A stretch of 64,000 nt of DNA from Dyella nitratireducens (GTDB lineage Bacteria > Pseudomonadota > Gammaproteobacteria > Xanthomonadales > Rhodanobacteraceae). Numbering within the stretch: position 1 is the first letter of the stretch; each line of letters starts with the position of its first letter. Position numbers and translations under genes: made by a program. The notes beneath the pieces are model-generated. The model worked only from the letters and a program-made list of their open reading frames with translations, made no database searches and was not told the origin of the DNA. Positions 43,984 to 53,451 of this stretch are shown piece by piece. The stretch is from assembly GCF_014642835.1 (NCBI RefSeq), contig NZ_BMJA01000001.1, forward strand, positions 1,471,257 through 1,535,256, read 5' to 3'.

Positions 43984-46751
43984 TGCATTCTCGGCGCACA
44001 TTTCATGTGTCTAAACATGGTGTGTGTCGCCAGATTTTGCTCTGCGCGGGAATTGCCGCCGCACTTGGCAATTGGACAAATGTTTCTGCCGCTCCTGCCG
44101 CCGCTGCCAGCGGCGCTGATGCTAGCGCCAGTGGCGGTTATGCCGACTTCGACCGCAGTCTCCTGGCCGGTGCTGGACAGAACACCACAGACTTGTCCCG
44201 CTTCGAACATGGCAACCCCATACTCCCAGGCGTCTACAACGCGGACGTCTACCTCAATAATGTCTGGGTTGGTCGCAGCGACGTACGTTTCGCCGCTCCT
44301 TCCGCGAATGTCAGCGCTACAGCGTGTATCGACCGGAGATTGCTGGATCAATTGGGTCTGCACCCGGCAAAGCTGCCTGCTGAGACCCTTGCAAGCCTGA
44401 GCGACTCGAAGGCCTGCGTGAGCATGGACAGCCTGATCACCGGCGCGACTGCGACATTTGACATGTCGCAGCTACGCATCGACGTCACCGTGCCGCAGGC
44501 CTACCTGGGCCAGGTGGCGCGCGGCTATGTCAATCCGGAATACTGGGATGCCGGCGTCCCTGCCGCACTGCTGAACTACAACTTCAACACCTACCGCAGC
44601 AGCAGCCAAGGCCAGACGCAGACCACCTCGTATCTGGGTCTGAACAGCGGCCTCAATCTCGGCCCTTGGCATTTTCGCGAAGACGCCACCGTGAACTGGC
44701 AATCGGCAACTGCCAGCACACCATCCCGCCGTCAGTGGCAAAACATCAACACCTACGTCCAGCGCGATCTGTCTTCACTGCGCGCACAGTTGACGATCGG
44801 CGATAGCTTTACGGATGGCGCTGTCTTCGACAGCTATGGCATCCGCGGCGTACAGCTGGGTACCGACGACCGCATGCTGCCACAGTCGTTGCAGGGTTAT
44901 GCGCCCGTGGTACGCGGTGTCGCACAGACCAATGCCAAGATCACCGTGCGGCAGAACGGCGTGCTGATCTATGAAACCACGGTGTCACCAGGTCCGTTTT
45001 CGCTCAGCGATCTCTACCCGACAGGTTATGGCGGCAACTTGCAGGTAACTGTCACGGAAGCTGATGGCCATGTGAGCACGTTCTCTGTTCCGTATGCCTC
45101 GGTGGCGCAGTTGTTGCGCCCCGGCATCACCCGTTTCGACGTCGCTGTCGGCGAGCTGCGCGATGCAACCATTCACGACAAGCCGGCCGTACTTCAAGCC
45201 ACCGTGCAGCATGGCTTCAACAACCTGCTGACGGGATACGCCGGCCTCGCAGGTTCGCAAGGCTACGGTGCGCTGCTGGCGGGTGCCGCGATCAATACGC
45301 ACTATGGTGCGTTCGCGATGGACGTCACCCAGGCCGATGCGCATATCCCGGGTTATTCGACGCAGTCAGGCCAAAGCGTGCGTCTGACTTACAGCAAAAT
45401 CATCCCGTCGACACAGACAACTCTGTCGGTCGCCACCTATCGCTACTCCACTGGCGGCTTTCTCAGCCTGACTCAGGCGGAAGAAGCTCGCAGCTATGCA
45501 CGCCAAGGCATCAACGCCTTCAATGTCGTAACACAGCCGGTTGTACAGACCATCGACGGCGTTCCGGTACAGAGCGTTTTGACACCAGCTCAGCAAGCCG
45601 CACTCACGGGAAGCGCGTTCACCACCAGCCCGATTATTTCCGCCACCGGTGTGGAACGACAGCGGAGCAATTTCACGCTCTCGCTCAACCAGCCACTGGG
45701 ACGCATCGGCGGCTCAATCTATGCCAACGTATCTGCCAGTGACTACTGGAATCGGCACGGCAACGACACGCAGTTTCAGGTCGGCTACAACAACCACTTT
45801 CGCCAGCTCGCCTATAGCATCTCCGCGACACGTTCGGTGGATCCGCTGGGCCGCTATGACAACGCGTACTTTGTGAGCTTCACGTTGCCCCTGGGCCGCA
45901 ACACACACTCGCCCAGCCTTACGCTGAACTTCAATCACGACCAGCAGACTGGCTCACAGGCTCAGGCGATGCTTACCGGCACGCTGGGTAGCGATAACCA
46001 GTTCAATTACAGCGCAACGGCAACACACAGCAGCAACAATGGCGGTAACGCAGGTTCAGTGAACGTGGGTTATCGCAGCCCGTATGCGGTGTTCAATGCC
46101 AGTTACGGCGACGGCAGCGGCTATTCGCAGGCATCGTTGAACGTGAGCGGTTCCGTGATTGCTCATCCGGGTGGCGTCACGTTCGGCCAGCCGCTCGGCG
46201 ACACGGTCGGCATTGTGTATTTGCCGAACGCCGCTGGTGCGCGCTTGGCCAATGCTCCTGGTGCACGCGTCGACCACTTCGGCTATGCGGTGGTGCCGTA
46301 CCTGACGCCGTACCAACTCAACACGATCCAGGTCGATCCCAAGGGGTTGCCGCTGGATGTGCAGCTCGATGCCACCAGTGCGCAAGTCGTGCCCTATGCC
46401 GGCGCGGTGGTGATGGTGAAGTTCAAGACTGAAAATGGTCGTACGCTCATCGTGCAGGCTCGCTTAAAGGACGGCCAGGCTCTGCCGTTCGGCGCGGAGG
46501 TATACAACGAAAAGGGAATCTCGTTGGGTGTAGTCGGCCAGGCGGGACAGATTCTCCTGCGCGGTGTCGATCAAGCCGGCCGGCTCACGGCGCACTGGCA
46601 GGATGACAGTGGGGCGGCGCAGTCGTGCTCGTTCGACTATCGACTTGAACCCAAGGGCAAGCACAAGCAGGCTGCCAAGAGCTACGAACAGATGAGCGTT
46701 ACATGCACCAAGACCGGCACCGACGCACTCGCCTTGAGGGATGGCACATGA
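43983..46751 (+). CDS. Outer membrane fimbrial usher
   Basis: 922 residues from ATG 43983 (GTG 43980 is directly before it). After the signal peptide come the N-terminal chaperone-binding domain (YADFDRSLLAG, LPGVYNADVYLN), the 24-strand beta-barrel, an internal plug region (YAPVVRGVAQTNAKITVRQNG), and C-terminal domains (FGAEVYNEKGISLGVVGQAGQILLRG, with Cys pair). Length slightly above the 800-870 norm. It assembles and secretes pilus subunits. Confidence 0.96.
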   Translation: MHSRRTFHVSKHGVCRQILLCAGIAAALGNWTNVSAAPAAAASGADASASGGYADFDRSLLAGAGQNTTDLSRFEHGNPILPGVYNADVYLNNVWVGRSDVRFAAPSANVSATACIDRRLLDQLGLHPAKLPAETLASLSDSKACVSMDSLITGATATFDMSQLRIDVTVPQAYLGQVARGYVNPEYWDAGVPAALLNYNFNTYRSSSQGQTQTTSYLGLNSGLNLGPWHFREDATVNWQSATASTPSRRQWQNINTYVQRDLSSLRAQLTIGDSFTDGAVFDSYGIRGVQLGTDDRMLPQSLQGYAPVVRGVAQTNAKITVRQNGVLIYETTVSPGPFSLSDLYPTGYGGNLQVTVTEADGHVSTFSVPYASVAQLLRPGITRFDVAVGELRDATIHDKPAVLQATVQHGFNNLLTGYAGLAGSQGYGALLAGAAINTHYGAFAMDVTQADAHIPGYSTQSGQSVRLTYSKIIPSTQTTLSVATYRYSTGGFLSLTQAEEARSYARQGINAFNVVTQPVVQTIDGVPVQSVLTPAQQAALTGSAFTTSPIISATGVERQRSNFTLSLNQPLGRIGGSIYANVSASDYWNRHGNDTQFQVGYNNHFRQLAYSISATRSVDPLGRYDNAYFVSFTLPLGRNTHSPSLTLNFNHDQQTGSQAQAMLTGTLGSDNQFNYSATATHSSNNGGNAGSVNVGYRSPYAVFNASYGDGSGYSQASLNVSGSVIAHPGGVTFGQPLGDTVGIVYLPNAAGARLANAPGARVDHFGYAVVPYLTPYQLNTIQVDPKGLPLDVQLDATSAQVVPYAGAVVMVKFKTENGRTLIVQARLKDGQALPFGAEVYNEKGISLGVVGQAGQILLRGVDQAGRLTAHWQDDSGAAQSCSFDYRLEPKGKHKQAAKSYEQMSVTCTKTGTDALALRDGT

Positions 46752-47938
46752 CATACGTTCCATTTGCCTCACCACTCGCAAGAGGAGTCGCCGCACTCTT
46801 GCTAGCTACCGGGCTGATGTTTCCCGCGATCTGTTTTGCGATTGTCACCAAGGCCGCAACAGGCAGCAAAACCGTACATTTTCAGGTTTTGGCCGCGCAG
46901 GCCTCTGGCGCTCAAGCCCCCTCATGCACACCATCGACGTCCAGTCCAACCATCACCCTGCCTTCCCCTATTAGCATTGCTGCCGGCACCAGCAATGGAT
47001 TGATTGGCAACCCGGCAAGCACGACGCTGACCGTCGATTGCTATCAGGCATTTGCAATCACACCTAACTACTACGACAACTTCTCCGTATTGGCCGGCAG
47101 CCTCGGCGCCCTTGACTCGACCCATGCTCCTCCTGGGGGGAAGGGTCTGATGTTTCAAACCAATGTACCGGGCATTGATGTCTTGCTGACCGCATCGCCA
47201 ACCCAACCTAGCAGCGGCAGCAATGGCCCTAACGGCTCTTCTGGCTGGGTCATTGGGGTCAGCGACTGTAAATCAGGCAACTCTCGCAACGATCCTTACA
47301 ACCCTAGTTGCAGCAATGACCCCATGTCGGTCACGTTCACCGCGCAATTGGTCAAAACCGGCCCGATATCTCCTGGCACCATAAGCAGCATCCAGTTGCT
47401 TCAGCTTTATGATTCTGACCAAGTGCCGCAGAATCCGTCATGGTCTCCCGGCACCATAACGACCTATCCCAACGCATCCAACTCATACGCCACGCTCACG
47501 CTCAGCGCCGTGACGGTGAATATGAGCAGCTGCAGTATCGTTGGTCCAAATAATCTCAGCGTCACCTTGCCAACGATCACAAACAACACGTTGCCAACGA
47601 CCGGCTCCGTGGCGGGCCAGACGTCTTTCAAGATCCAGTACAACTGCCCATCAGGCTGGGCGCTCTATATGACCATGAGCACGACCAATCCTGGATCGGC
47701 AACCGGCGTCATCATGCCTTCCGCATCCTGCTCGGCAGGCACGCCGGCGACGAATGTCGGTATCCAGCTGCTGCAAAGCAATCAGCAGCCGGTGCAATTC
47801 AATACTGCGCAATCGCTCGGCAACTCGCCCAACGGCGCGCTCAACCTCACCTACTACGCGCAATACTACGCAACCGGCTCGCCCATCAGCGCGGGTCAAG
47901 TCTGCGGTACCGCTACGTTTACGATGTCGTATCAGTGA
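46748..47938 (+). CDS. Fimbrial tip adhesin (two-domain)
   Basis: 396 residues; ATG overlaps the usher stop (ATGA). Signal peptide around residues 1-31, then an N-terminal domain (about 40-255) rich in Ser, Thr, Pro and Gly with several Cys, possibly receptor-binding, and a C-terminal pilin domain (about 258-396) beginning VNMSSCSIVG and ending ATFTMSYQ. This order is typical of tip adhesins. Base composition looks lower in GC than the usher, consistent with fast-changing surface proteins. Ligand unknown. Confidence 0.78.
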   Translation: MTYVPFASPLARGVAALLLATGLMFPAICFAIVTKAATGSKTVHFQVLAAQASGAQAPSCTPSTSSPTITLPSPISIAAGTSNGLIGNPASTTLTVDCYQAFAITPNYYDNFSVLAGSLGALDSTHAPPGGKGLMFQTNVPGIDVLLTASPTQPSSGSNGPNGSSGWVIGVSDCKSGNSRNDPYNPSCSNDPMSVTFTAQLVKTGPISPGTISSIQLLQLYDSDQVPQNPSWSPGTITTYPNASNSYATLTLSAVTVNMSSCSIVGPNNLSVTLPTITNNTLPTTGSVAGQTSFKIQYNCPSGWALYMTMSTTNPGSATGVIMPSASCSAGTPATNVGIQLLQSNQQPVQFNTAQSLGNSPNGALNLTYYAQYYATGSPISAGQVCGTATFTMSYQ

Positions 47939-48017
47939 ATGTTTGACACGACAGCATGGACCGGCACGCCAATCCAAGCTCAAGCTTTGCGCGCTGGCTG
48001 CCGATAAATCTGGAGTG

Positions 48018-48398
48018 CTACTCGTAGGTTTGCGTCACCAACACCGGGTCCGCTGAAGCAGGCTGGGCAGCGCGGACATAGTTGGCGAAGTAATTGAGCA
48101 CGTGGTCGGATTCCGCACTGGACAGATGCACGACGTCGACCTCGTAAGGCCGGGACGCATTCGTGGCCGAGGTGCCGGAACAGCTTCGTTGGAGTGACGG
48201 ATGCACCTGCGCAGTGCTGATCACCTGATTCAGGTCGCCAGTCGTCGTTACAGCGCTACAGGTCGGCTCCACGATGGAGCCAACGAACGTGATTGTCCCG
48301 CCCTCGATCGTTCCGCCGCCACCCGCCCTCACAGCCGATGACGCGAACACCATCGCGACTGAACAACCCGCCAGAACCAGCCAACGCGCACCACGCAT
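48018..48398 (-). CDS. Orphan fimbrial-like minor subunit
   Basis: 126 residues from ATG 48398, with GGAGGG upstream. Signal peptide ends near VRA|GGGGTIEGG. The segment GTITFVGSIVEPTCSAV is the donor strand and first Cys of type 1 pilins; a second Cys lies in LQRSCSG. It lacks the usual C-terminal tyrosine pattern but ends VLVTQTYE. It is convergent with the adhesin, 79 bases away, so it is expressed separately from the main operon, perhaps as a minor or terminating subunit. Confidence 0.68.
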   Translation of the reverse strand: MRGARWLVLAGCSVAMVFASSAVRAGGGGTIEGGTITFVGSIVEPTCSAVTTTGDLNQVISTAQVHPSLQRSCSGTSATNASRPYEVDVVHLSSAESDHVLNYFANYVRAAQPASADPVLVTQTYE

Positions 48399-48835
48399 AA
48401 TGCCGCCCTCCACCGGTACCAGCGCAAGTCGCGCGTACCTGTAGGCACCATCGGCTGCGGTGTACCGGCGCTTGAGAGCGTCCGCCTAGTGTTGTTACGA
48501 AAATGCCAAGCTCGTCACATAAAATCATGCAATAGGACCGTCAAGAAACCTGCGTGAGTGGTTCATGGCGGCAATTGTGTAGGTTACGTGAATTCCTTGT
48601 GAAACAAGCGGTTGAATGGTTGTTGGCAGGTGTTGGCTTTTCGTCGCGGGGCAATCCGGCCGGTGGGCGCACTGCTTTGCCGTCCGGAGGGCATGGGACG
48701 GTTGGCAGGTAACGCCGAAGGGTCGGAAACGTCATCGTCATGACGTTTGCGCAATGCGCTGCATCCTCGCAGTAGCTTTATCGGCAAGAATCCGACGCGC
48801 TTTAGTTTTTCTGTGAAAAATTTCTTCGTGAACGA
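48399..48835. other. Intergenic region without a credible gene
   Basis: 437 bases. A perfect 9-bp inverted repeat AAACGTCAT/ATGACGTTT with a CGTC loop lies at 48727-48748 and could end the ferredoxin reductase transcript from the right. A weak promoter for the fimbrial-like gene is possible (TTGACG at 48544-48539 and TATGTG at 48521-48516 on the minus strand). Short frames here look like noise. Confidence 0.5.
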
Positions 48836-49582
48836 TCAGCGCGACGAGATGTATTTCTCGCGGCGAATCTGCGGTATCGGCAGGCCGGATTCTTTCAGCG
48901 CGTTGAACGCGGCGTCGACCATGTTGGGATTGCCGCACAGATAGGCAATGTCCCTGCTGCCAGCAGGTTCCAGTTCGGACAGCACGGTCTGCACATGTCC
49001 CGGCCGGTCATGGGGCCGTGGCACGGCGCGCGGCTGGCGGCTCAGGCAACCGTAGAACGAAAAGCCTGGGTGCATCTGCGCGAATGCTTCGAACTCTTCG
49101 CCGTACAGCAATTCGGTTTCGTTGCGCGCGCCGTACAACAGCACCACTTCGCGATCGCCTTTTGCCAGCAGCTTTTCGAACATCGGCAGCATGGCGCGGT
49201 ACGGCGTGACGCCCGTGCCGGTGGCGAGCAGCAGGTAGCGCGGATGCGTATCGCTGTCCTGCAGGCAGAAGCGCCCATACGGGCCGCTTGCCTCGATGGT
49301 GCCGCCGATCTCCAGACTGCTCAGCAGCTTGGTGGCCGCGCCGCCGTCCACATAGCTCACGGCAATCTCGATGCGCTGCACCGGCGAATGCCCGTCACCC
49401 ACGGTGGCGACAGAGTAGCTGCGCTTGGTGGCCGTGCCGTCGTCGTAGTGGAAATGGATCTGCAGGAATTGCCCGGGAATGAAGGCGAGCGGCTGCCCGT
49501 CGGCCCGTTCGAAGCCCAGGTGACGCACGGAGGGCGCAAGCATGCGGCTGTCGACGAGGCGGAGAGTGAAGTGTTCGGCCAT
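48836..49582 (-). CDS. fpr: Ferredoxin/flavodoxin-NADP+ reductase
   Basis: 248 residues. FAD-binding RSYSVAT motif, GPYGRFCL, NADP-binding LLATGTGVTPYRAML and CGNPNMVDAAF near the C-terminus, ending in EKYISSR. It moves electrons between NADPH and ferredoxin or flavodoxin in the cytoplasm, often under oxidative stress. Divergent from the YadG-like gene. A C-terminal loop with extra Arg/Pro residues (QPRAVPRPHDRPGH) is slightly unusual. Confidence 0.9.
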   Translation of the reverse strand: MAEHFTLRLVDSRMLAPSVRHLGFERADGQPLAFIPGQFLQIHFHYDDGTATKRSYSVATVGDGHSPVQRIEIAVSYVDGGAATKLLSSLEIGGTIEASGPYGRFCLQDSDTHPRYLLLATGTGVTPYRAMLPMFEKLLAKGDREVVLLYGARNETELLYGEEFEAFAQMHPGFSFYGCLSRQPRAVPRPHDRPGHVQTVLSELEPAGSRDIAYLCGNPNMVDAAFNALKESGLPIPQIRREKYISSR

Positions 49583-49643
49583 TGGTATCTAGCTGGAAAC
49601 AGTCAGTAAGCCCGGCCGAGCAGGTCGTCGGGACAAGGCCCGC

Positions 49644-49649
49644 TATAAT
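49644..49649 (+). promoter_or_regulatory. Perfect TATAAT -10 element before the YadG-like gene
   Basis: TATAAT lies 29 bases before the ATG at 49678. No clear -35 is present at 16-18 bp upstream, so an activator or an extended element may be needed. Confidence 0.45.
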
Positions 49650-49677
49650 AAGGGGCTTAGACCTCACGGTGCAGCCC

Positions 49678-50640
49678 ATGTCCCCCTCCCCCGCACTCGT
49701 TGTCGAAAATCTGCGCAAGACCTACGGCAACGGCGTCCAGGCCCTCAAAGGCATCCATCTCACGGTACAGCCCGGCGATTTCTTTGCCCTGCTGGGCCCC
49801 AACGGCGCCGGCAAATCCACCTTGATCGGCATTCTTTCCTCGCTGGTGAACTCCACCGAAGGCGACGCACGCATTTTCGGCGTCTCGGTAAACAAGCAGC
49901 GCAATGAGGCGATGAAGCTGATCGGCCTGGTGCCGCAAGAGATCAACTTCAATCAATTCGAGAAGCCGTTCGATATTTGCGTGAACGAAGCCGGTTTCTA
50001 TGGCATCCCGCGCAAGATCGCCGCCGAGCGTGCCGAGAAATACCTGAAGGAATTGCGCCTGTGGGAAAAGGCACAGGACCAAGCACGCATGCTCTCCGGC
50101 GGCATGAAGCGCCGCCTGATGATTGCTCGCGCGATGATGAACGAACCGCGCTTGCTGATCCTGGACGAGCCCACGGCGGGCGTAGATATCGAGATCCGCC
50201 GCTCCATGTGGCAGTTCATCAGTGGCATCAATGCAGCCGGTACCACGGTGATCCTCACCACGCATTACCTGGAAGAGGCCGAGCAGCTCTGCCGCAACAT
50301 CGCCATCATTGACCACGGCACCATCGTGGAAAATACGTCGATGAAGCTGCTGCTGTCCAAGCTGGACGTGGAAACCTTCGTGTTTGACGTGAACAACATG
50401 CCGGAACGGCTGCCGAACCTCCCCGGCATTACGTTCCGCCGGATCGATGATCACACCTTGGAAGCAGAAATGCCGCGTACGCAGGCGATGAATGCATTGT
50501 TTGATGCACTCACGACACACGGCATTACGGTGATTTCCATGCGCAACAAAACCAATCGCCTGGAGGAACTGTTCGTTCGCCTCGTCGAGAACGGCCGGCA
50601 GGAGACGGGTCGCCAGGATTCCAAGGAGAAAGTGGCATGA
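49678..50640 (+). CDS. ABC transporter ATP-binding protein (YadG-like)
   Basis: 320 residues from ATG 49678. Walker A GPNGAGKST, signature LSGGMKRR, Walker [14 protein letters not shown]-loop TTHYLEEAE. The C-terminal 90 residues are an ABC-2-associated extension. E. coli YadG/YadH is the closest recognised arrangement. The stop overlaps the permease start (ATGA). Substrate unknown. Confidence 0.92.
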   Translation: MSPSPALVVENLRKTYGNGVQALKGIHLTVQPGDFFALLGPNGAGKSTLIGILSSLVNSTEGDARIFGVSVNKQRNEAMKLIGLVPQEINFNQFEKPFDICVNEAGFYGIPRKIAAERAEKYLKELRLWEKAQDQARMLSGGMKRRLMIARAMMNEPRLLILDEPTAGVDIEIRRSMWQFISGINAAGTTVILTTHYLEEAEQLCRNIAIIDHGTIVENTSMKLLLSKLDVETFVFDVNNMPERLPNLPGITFRRIDDHTLEAEMPRTQAMNALFDALTTHGITVISMRNKTNRLEELFVRLVENGRQETGRQDSKEKVA

Positions 50641-51416
50641 GCAACCTGTCCGGCAACCTCGTCGCACTCCAGACCATCGTACGACGCGAGATTGTGCGCA
50701 TCATGCGCATCTGGACGCAGACGCTGATTCCGCCTGCGATCACGATGACGCTTTACTTCGTCATCTTCGGCAAGCTGATCGGCAGCCGCATCGGCAATAT
50801 CCAGGGCGAATTCAGCTATATGCAGTACATCGTGCCGGGCCTGGTGATGATGAGCATCATCACCAACAGCTACGGCAACATCTCCAGCTCGTTCTTCGGC
50901 GCCAAATTCCAGCGCTCGGTGGAAGAGATGCTGGTGTCACCGATGTCGAACTGGGTGATCCTGCTTGGCTATGTCACCGGCGCCGTGACGCGCGGGCTGG
51001 TGGTTGGTTTTCTGGTGCTGTTGATTGCGCTGTTTTTCACGCATCTGCAGATCGCGCACATCGTGGTCACCTTGCTGTCGGTGCTGTTCGGCGCAACGAT
51101 CTTCTCGCTGGCCGGATTCGTCAACGCGATCTATGCGAAGAAATTCGACGATATCGCGCTGGTTCCCACCTTCGTGCTGACACCGCTCACCTATCTCGGC
51201 GGCGTGTTCTATTCGGTAAACATGCTGAGCGAGCCATGGCAGGCGATTTCGCGGATCAACCCCATCCTGTATATGGTGAATGCGTTCCGCTTCGGTGTGC
51301 TGGGCATCAGCGACGTGCACATCGGCGTGGCATTCGGGGTCATGCTGCTGTTCGTGATCGCGCTTTCGTGGGTGGCCTTGAATCTGCTGAAGCGCGGTGT
51401 GGGCTTGCGTTCGTAG
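50637..51416 (+). CDS. ABC-2 type permease (YadH-like)
   Basis: 259 residues, six transmembrane helices. ABC-2 motifs such as YMQYIVPGLVMMSIITNSYGN and FVLTPLTYLGGVFYSVNML, the latter being the conserved permease signature. It pairs with the ATPase just upstream. The TAG stop comes from the GTAG head of REP copy E. Confidence 0.92.
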   Translation: MSNLSGNLVALQTIVRREIVRIMRIWTQTLIPPAITMTLYFVIFGKLIGSRIGNIQGEFSYMQYIVPGLVMMSIITNSYGNISSSFFGAKFQRSVEEMLVSPMSNWVILLGYVTGAVTRGLVVGFLVLLIALFFTHLQIAHIVVTLLSVLFGATIFSLAGFVNAIYAKKFDDIALVPTFVLTPLTYLGGVFYSVNMLSEPWQAISRINPILYMVNAFRFGVLGISDVHIGVAFGVMLLFVIALSWVALNLLKRGVGLRS

Positions 51417-51487
51417 GTTGGGGTGAAAACCCCAACAATCTGGATGTTGTGACATGGCGACGTTGGGGTTTTCACCCCAACCTACGA
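51411..51487. repeat. REP-like doublet, copy E
   Basis: TCGTAGGTTGGGGTGAAAAC faces its exact reverse complement at the right. Loop differs from copies A-D (GAAAA for GCAAA) identically in both arms, so the change is compensated. It supplies the stop of the YadH-like gene and lies between it and convergent iolG. Confidence 0.87.
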
Positions 51488-51503
51488 TGCCGAATATTTC
51501 GTG

Positions 51504-51536
51504 CTCGTCGTCCCGACGAAAGCGAGGGCGACGACG
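51504..51536. terminator. Hairpin downstream of iolG
   Basis: CGTCGTCCC and GGGCGACGACG pair with one bulge around GACGAAAGCGA. It lies ten bases beyond the iolG stop and just right of REP copy E; possible terminator for iolG. Confidence 0.4.
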
Positions 51537-51545
51537 GAAGGTTAT

Positions 51546-52547
51546 TCAGATGGCGCATTCCATAGCTTTGCCCTCACGCCAGGATCGTGTCGCCACTTCT
51601 GCCAGCTCCAAAGCCTTGATGCCGTCTTCGATCGTGGTGCGCACCGGCGTACCGTTTACCAAAGCATCAAAGAAGTGCTCGATTTCCAGCGAATATGCTG
51701 CGCAATAGCGCTCGAGAAAGAACGCCTCCGGCTTATCGCTGCTGATGGCATCGCCGCTCCATGCAACAACTTCCGTCGGGCGTACGTTGCCGGCCTGCAG
51801 TAGACCTTTACTGCCGAGCACCTCGAAGCGCTGGTCGTAACCGTACGCCGCACGGCGCGACGTGTTGATCTGGCATAGCGCACCATCACGCGTGCGCAAC
51901 GTGACCGCCGCATGAGAAATATCGCCCGCTGCAGCCACCTCCGGCATGTTTGGACAACCGCCCGTCGCATGCACGCTCACCGCTTCGCCACCGAGAATCC
52001 AGCGGAAAATATCGAAATCGTGGATCAGCATGTCCTTGAACACACCACCCGAATGCGCGATGTAAGCAGCAGCCGGCGGCCCAGGATCGCGACTGGTTAC
52101 GATCAACACTTCCGGCGTGCCGATTTCGCCAGCGTCCAACCGCTGTTTCAGCGCTGCAAAGGTGGGATCGAAGCGCCTCTGAAAACCAATCATGCAGGTA
52201 ACGCCAGCCTGCCTGACCGCCTCCGCGCAAGCGCGCGCGCGCGTCACATCCAGGTCCACCGGTTTCTCGCAGAAGATCGCCTTGCCTGCCGCAGCGGCAC
52301 GCAGGATCAGGTCCGCATGTGTATCCGTGCTGGAGCCGATCACCACCGCGGCAACGCCGGGATCGGCCAGTGCTTCGTCGATGCCGACGACGATCGCCCC
52401 GTGTTCGGCCGCCAGGGCTTCGGCGGCCGGCCGGTGCACGTCCACCACGTAGCGCAGTTGCGTATGCGGATGCCGCGCAAGATTGCCGGCGTGAATCTTG
52501 CCGATCCGGCCAGCACCGAACAGGGCAACGCCGATGTGTTCAGTCAT
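51546..52547 (-). CDS. iolG: myo-Inositol 2-dehydrogenase
   Basis: 333 residues of the Gfo/Idh/MocA family. N-terminal Rossmann GVALFGAGRIGKIHAGN, catalytic Lys region CEKPVDLD, and DMLIHDFDIFRW with the catalytic Asp/His. It oxidises myo-inositol to 2-keto-myo-inositol (inosose) with NAD+, the first step of the pathway. Start overlaps the regulator gene's end by eight bases. Encoded opposite to the other iol enzymes. Confidence 0.92.
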   Translation of the reverse strand: MTEHIGVALFGAGRIGKIHAGNLARHPHTQLRYVVDVHRPAAEALAAEHGAIVVGIDEALADPGVAAVVIGSSTDTHADLILRAAAAGKAIFCEKPVDLDVTRARACAEAVRQAGVTCMIGFQRRFDPTFAALKQRLDAGEIGTPEVLIVTSRDPGPPAAAYIAHSGGVFKDMLIHDFDIFRWILGGEAVSVHATGGCPNMPEVAAAGDISHAAVTLRTRDGALCQINTSRRAAYGYDQRFEVLGSKGLLQAGNVRPTEVVAWSGDAISSDKPEAFFLERYCAAYSLEIEHFFDALVNGTPVRTTIEDGIKALELAEVATRSWREGKAMECAI

Positions 52548-53406
52548 CGTATTCTCCAGGATGGATGGTTTCTTCGACTTTCAACTCGAGCTTGTAGGCC
52601 AGCGCTACGAACAGCGCCTGGCACAGGCAGATGGTGCTGGTGAGCGCACGGAAGGCAAACGCGCTGCTTTCCTGCACCAATAGCGTGGCGTGCGCCTCTC
52701 TTCCCAAAGCACCCAGTGCGCTATCCGTGATGGCCAGCACCTTGGCCTTGTGCTGATGCGCCACGCGGCTGCAATAAAGCGTTTCTTTGCCGTAAGGCGG
52801 GTAGCTGATGGCGATCAGCACATCGTTCTTGCCGATGCTGCGGATCTGTTCGCGATACATGCCGCCCAGTCCGCTCACCAGGTGCACGCGCTTGGCGGTG
52901 TGCTGCAATGCATAGACGATGTAGCTGGCGATGCTGAAGGTGCGGCGCACCGCCACCACGTAGATGTTTTCGGCCTTGACCAGCAGATCGACGGCGGCTT
53001 CGAAGTGTTTTGCGTCGAAGGATTTCACCAGGTCGTCGAGTCCGGTCCGGCTGGCGTCGATAAAACGCAATGCCATTTGTGACGCGGGCATGGTTCCTTC
53101 GCCCTCGGCGATGACGCGGCGGATGCGCTGCTGATAGCTGCGCGTAGGTGTCGCCGCTTCGGTGTAATCAAGCCGAAACACCGCCTGCATCTCACTGAAG
53201 CCGGAATAGCCGAAACGCTGCGCGAAACGCACCACGGCCGACGGATGCACGTCACAGCCGGCCGCGATCTCGTTGATCCGCTGGACCATGATGTTCGCCC
53301 GCTCGCGTTCCAGGTAGCTGGCCACGTTCTGCAGCTGCCTGGGCAAGGTTTCAAAATCTTGCGCGATACGCTGCAGCAGTTCATCGACTGCGCCCTGTCT
53401 GGCCAT
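52540..53406 (-). CDS. iolR: RpiR-family regulator of inositol genes (IolR-like)
   Basis: 288 residues. N-terminal RpiR helix-turn-helix (VASYLERERANIM, CDVHPSAVVRFAQRFGYSGFSEMQ) and a C-terminal SIS sugar-phosphate-binding domain (about 125-270). RpiR-type IolR repressors in alphaproteobacteria respond to an inositol intermediate and bind GGAA-N6-TTCC. Such a palindrome occurs 45 bases upstream. Divergent from the uptake operon. Confidence 0.88.
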   Translation of the reverse strand: MARQGAVDELLQRIAQDFETLPRQLQNVASYLERERANIMVQRINEIAAGCDVHPSAVVRFAQRFGYSGFSEMQAVFRLDYTEAATPTRSYQQRIRRVIAEGEGTMPASQMALRFIDASRTGLDDLVKSFDAKHFEAAVDLLVKAENIYVVAVRRTFSIASYIVYALQHTAKRVHLVSGLGGMYREQIRSIGKNDVLIAISYPPYGKETLYCSRVAHQHKAKVLAITDSALGALGREAHATLLVQESSAFAFRALTSTICLCQALFVALAYKLELKVEETIHPGEYDD

Positions 53407-53451
53407 GCATCGCCGTCCGCTGGAAGGTCGGGATGCATCCTAGCGCCGATT

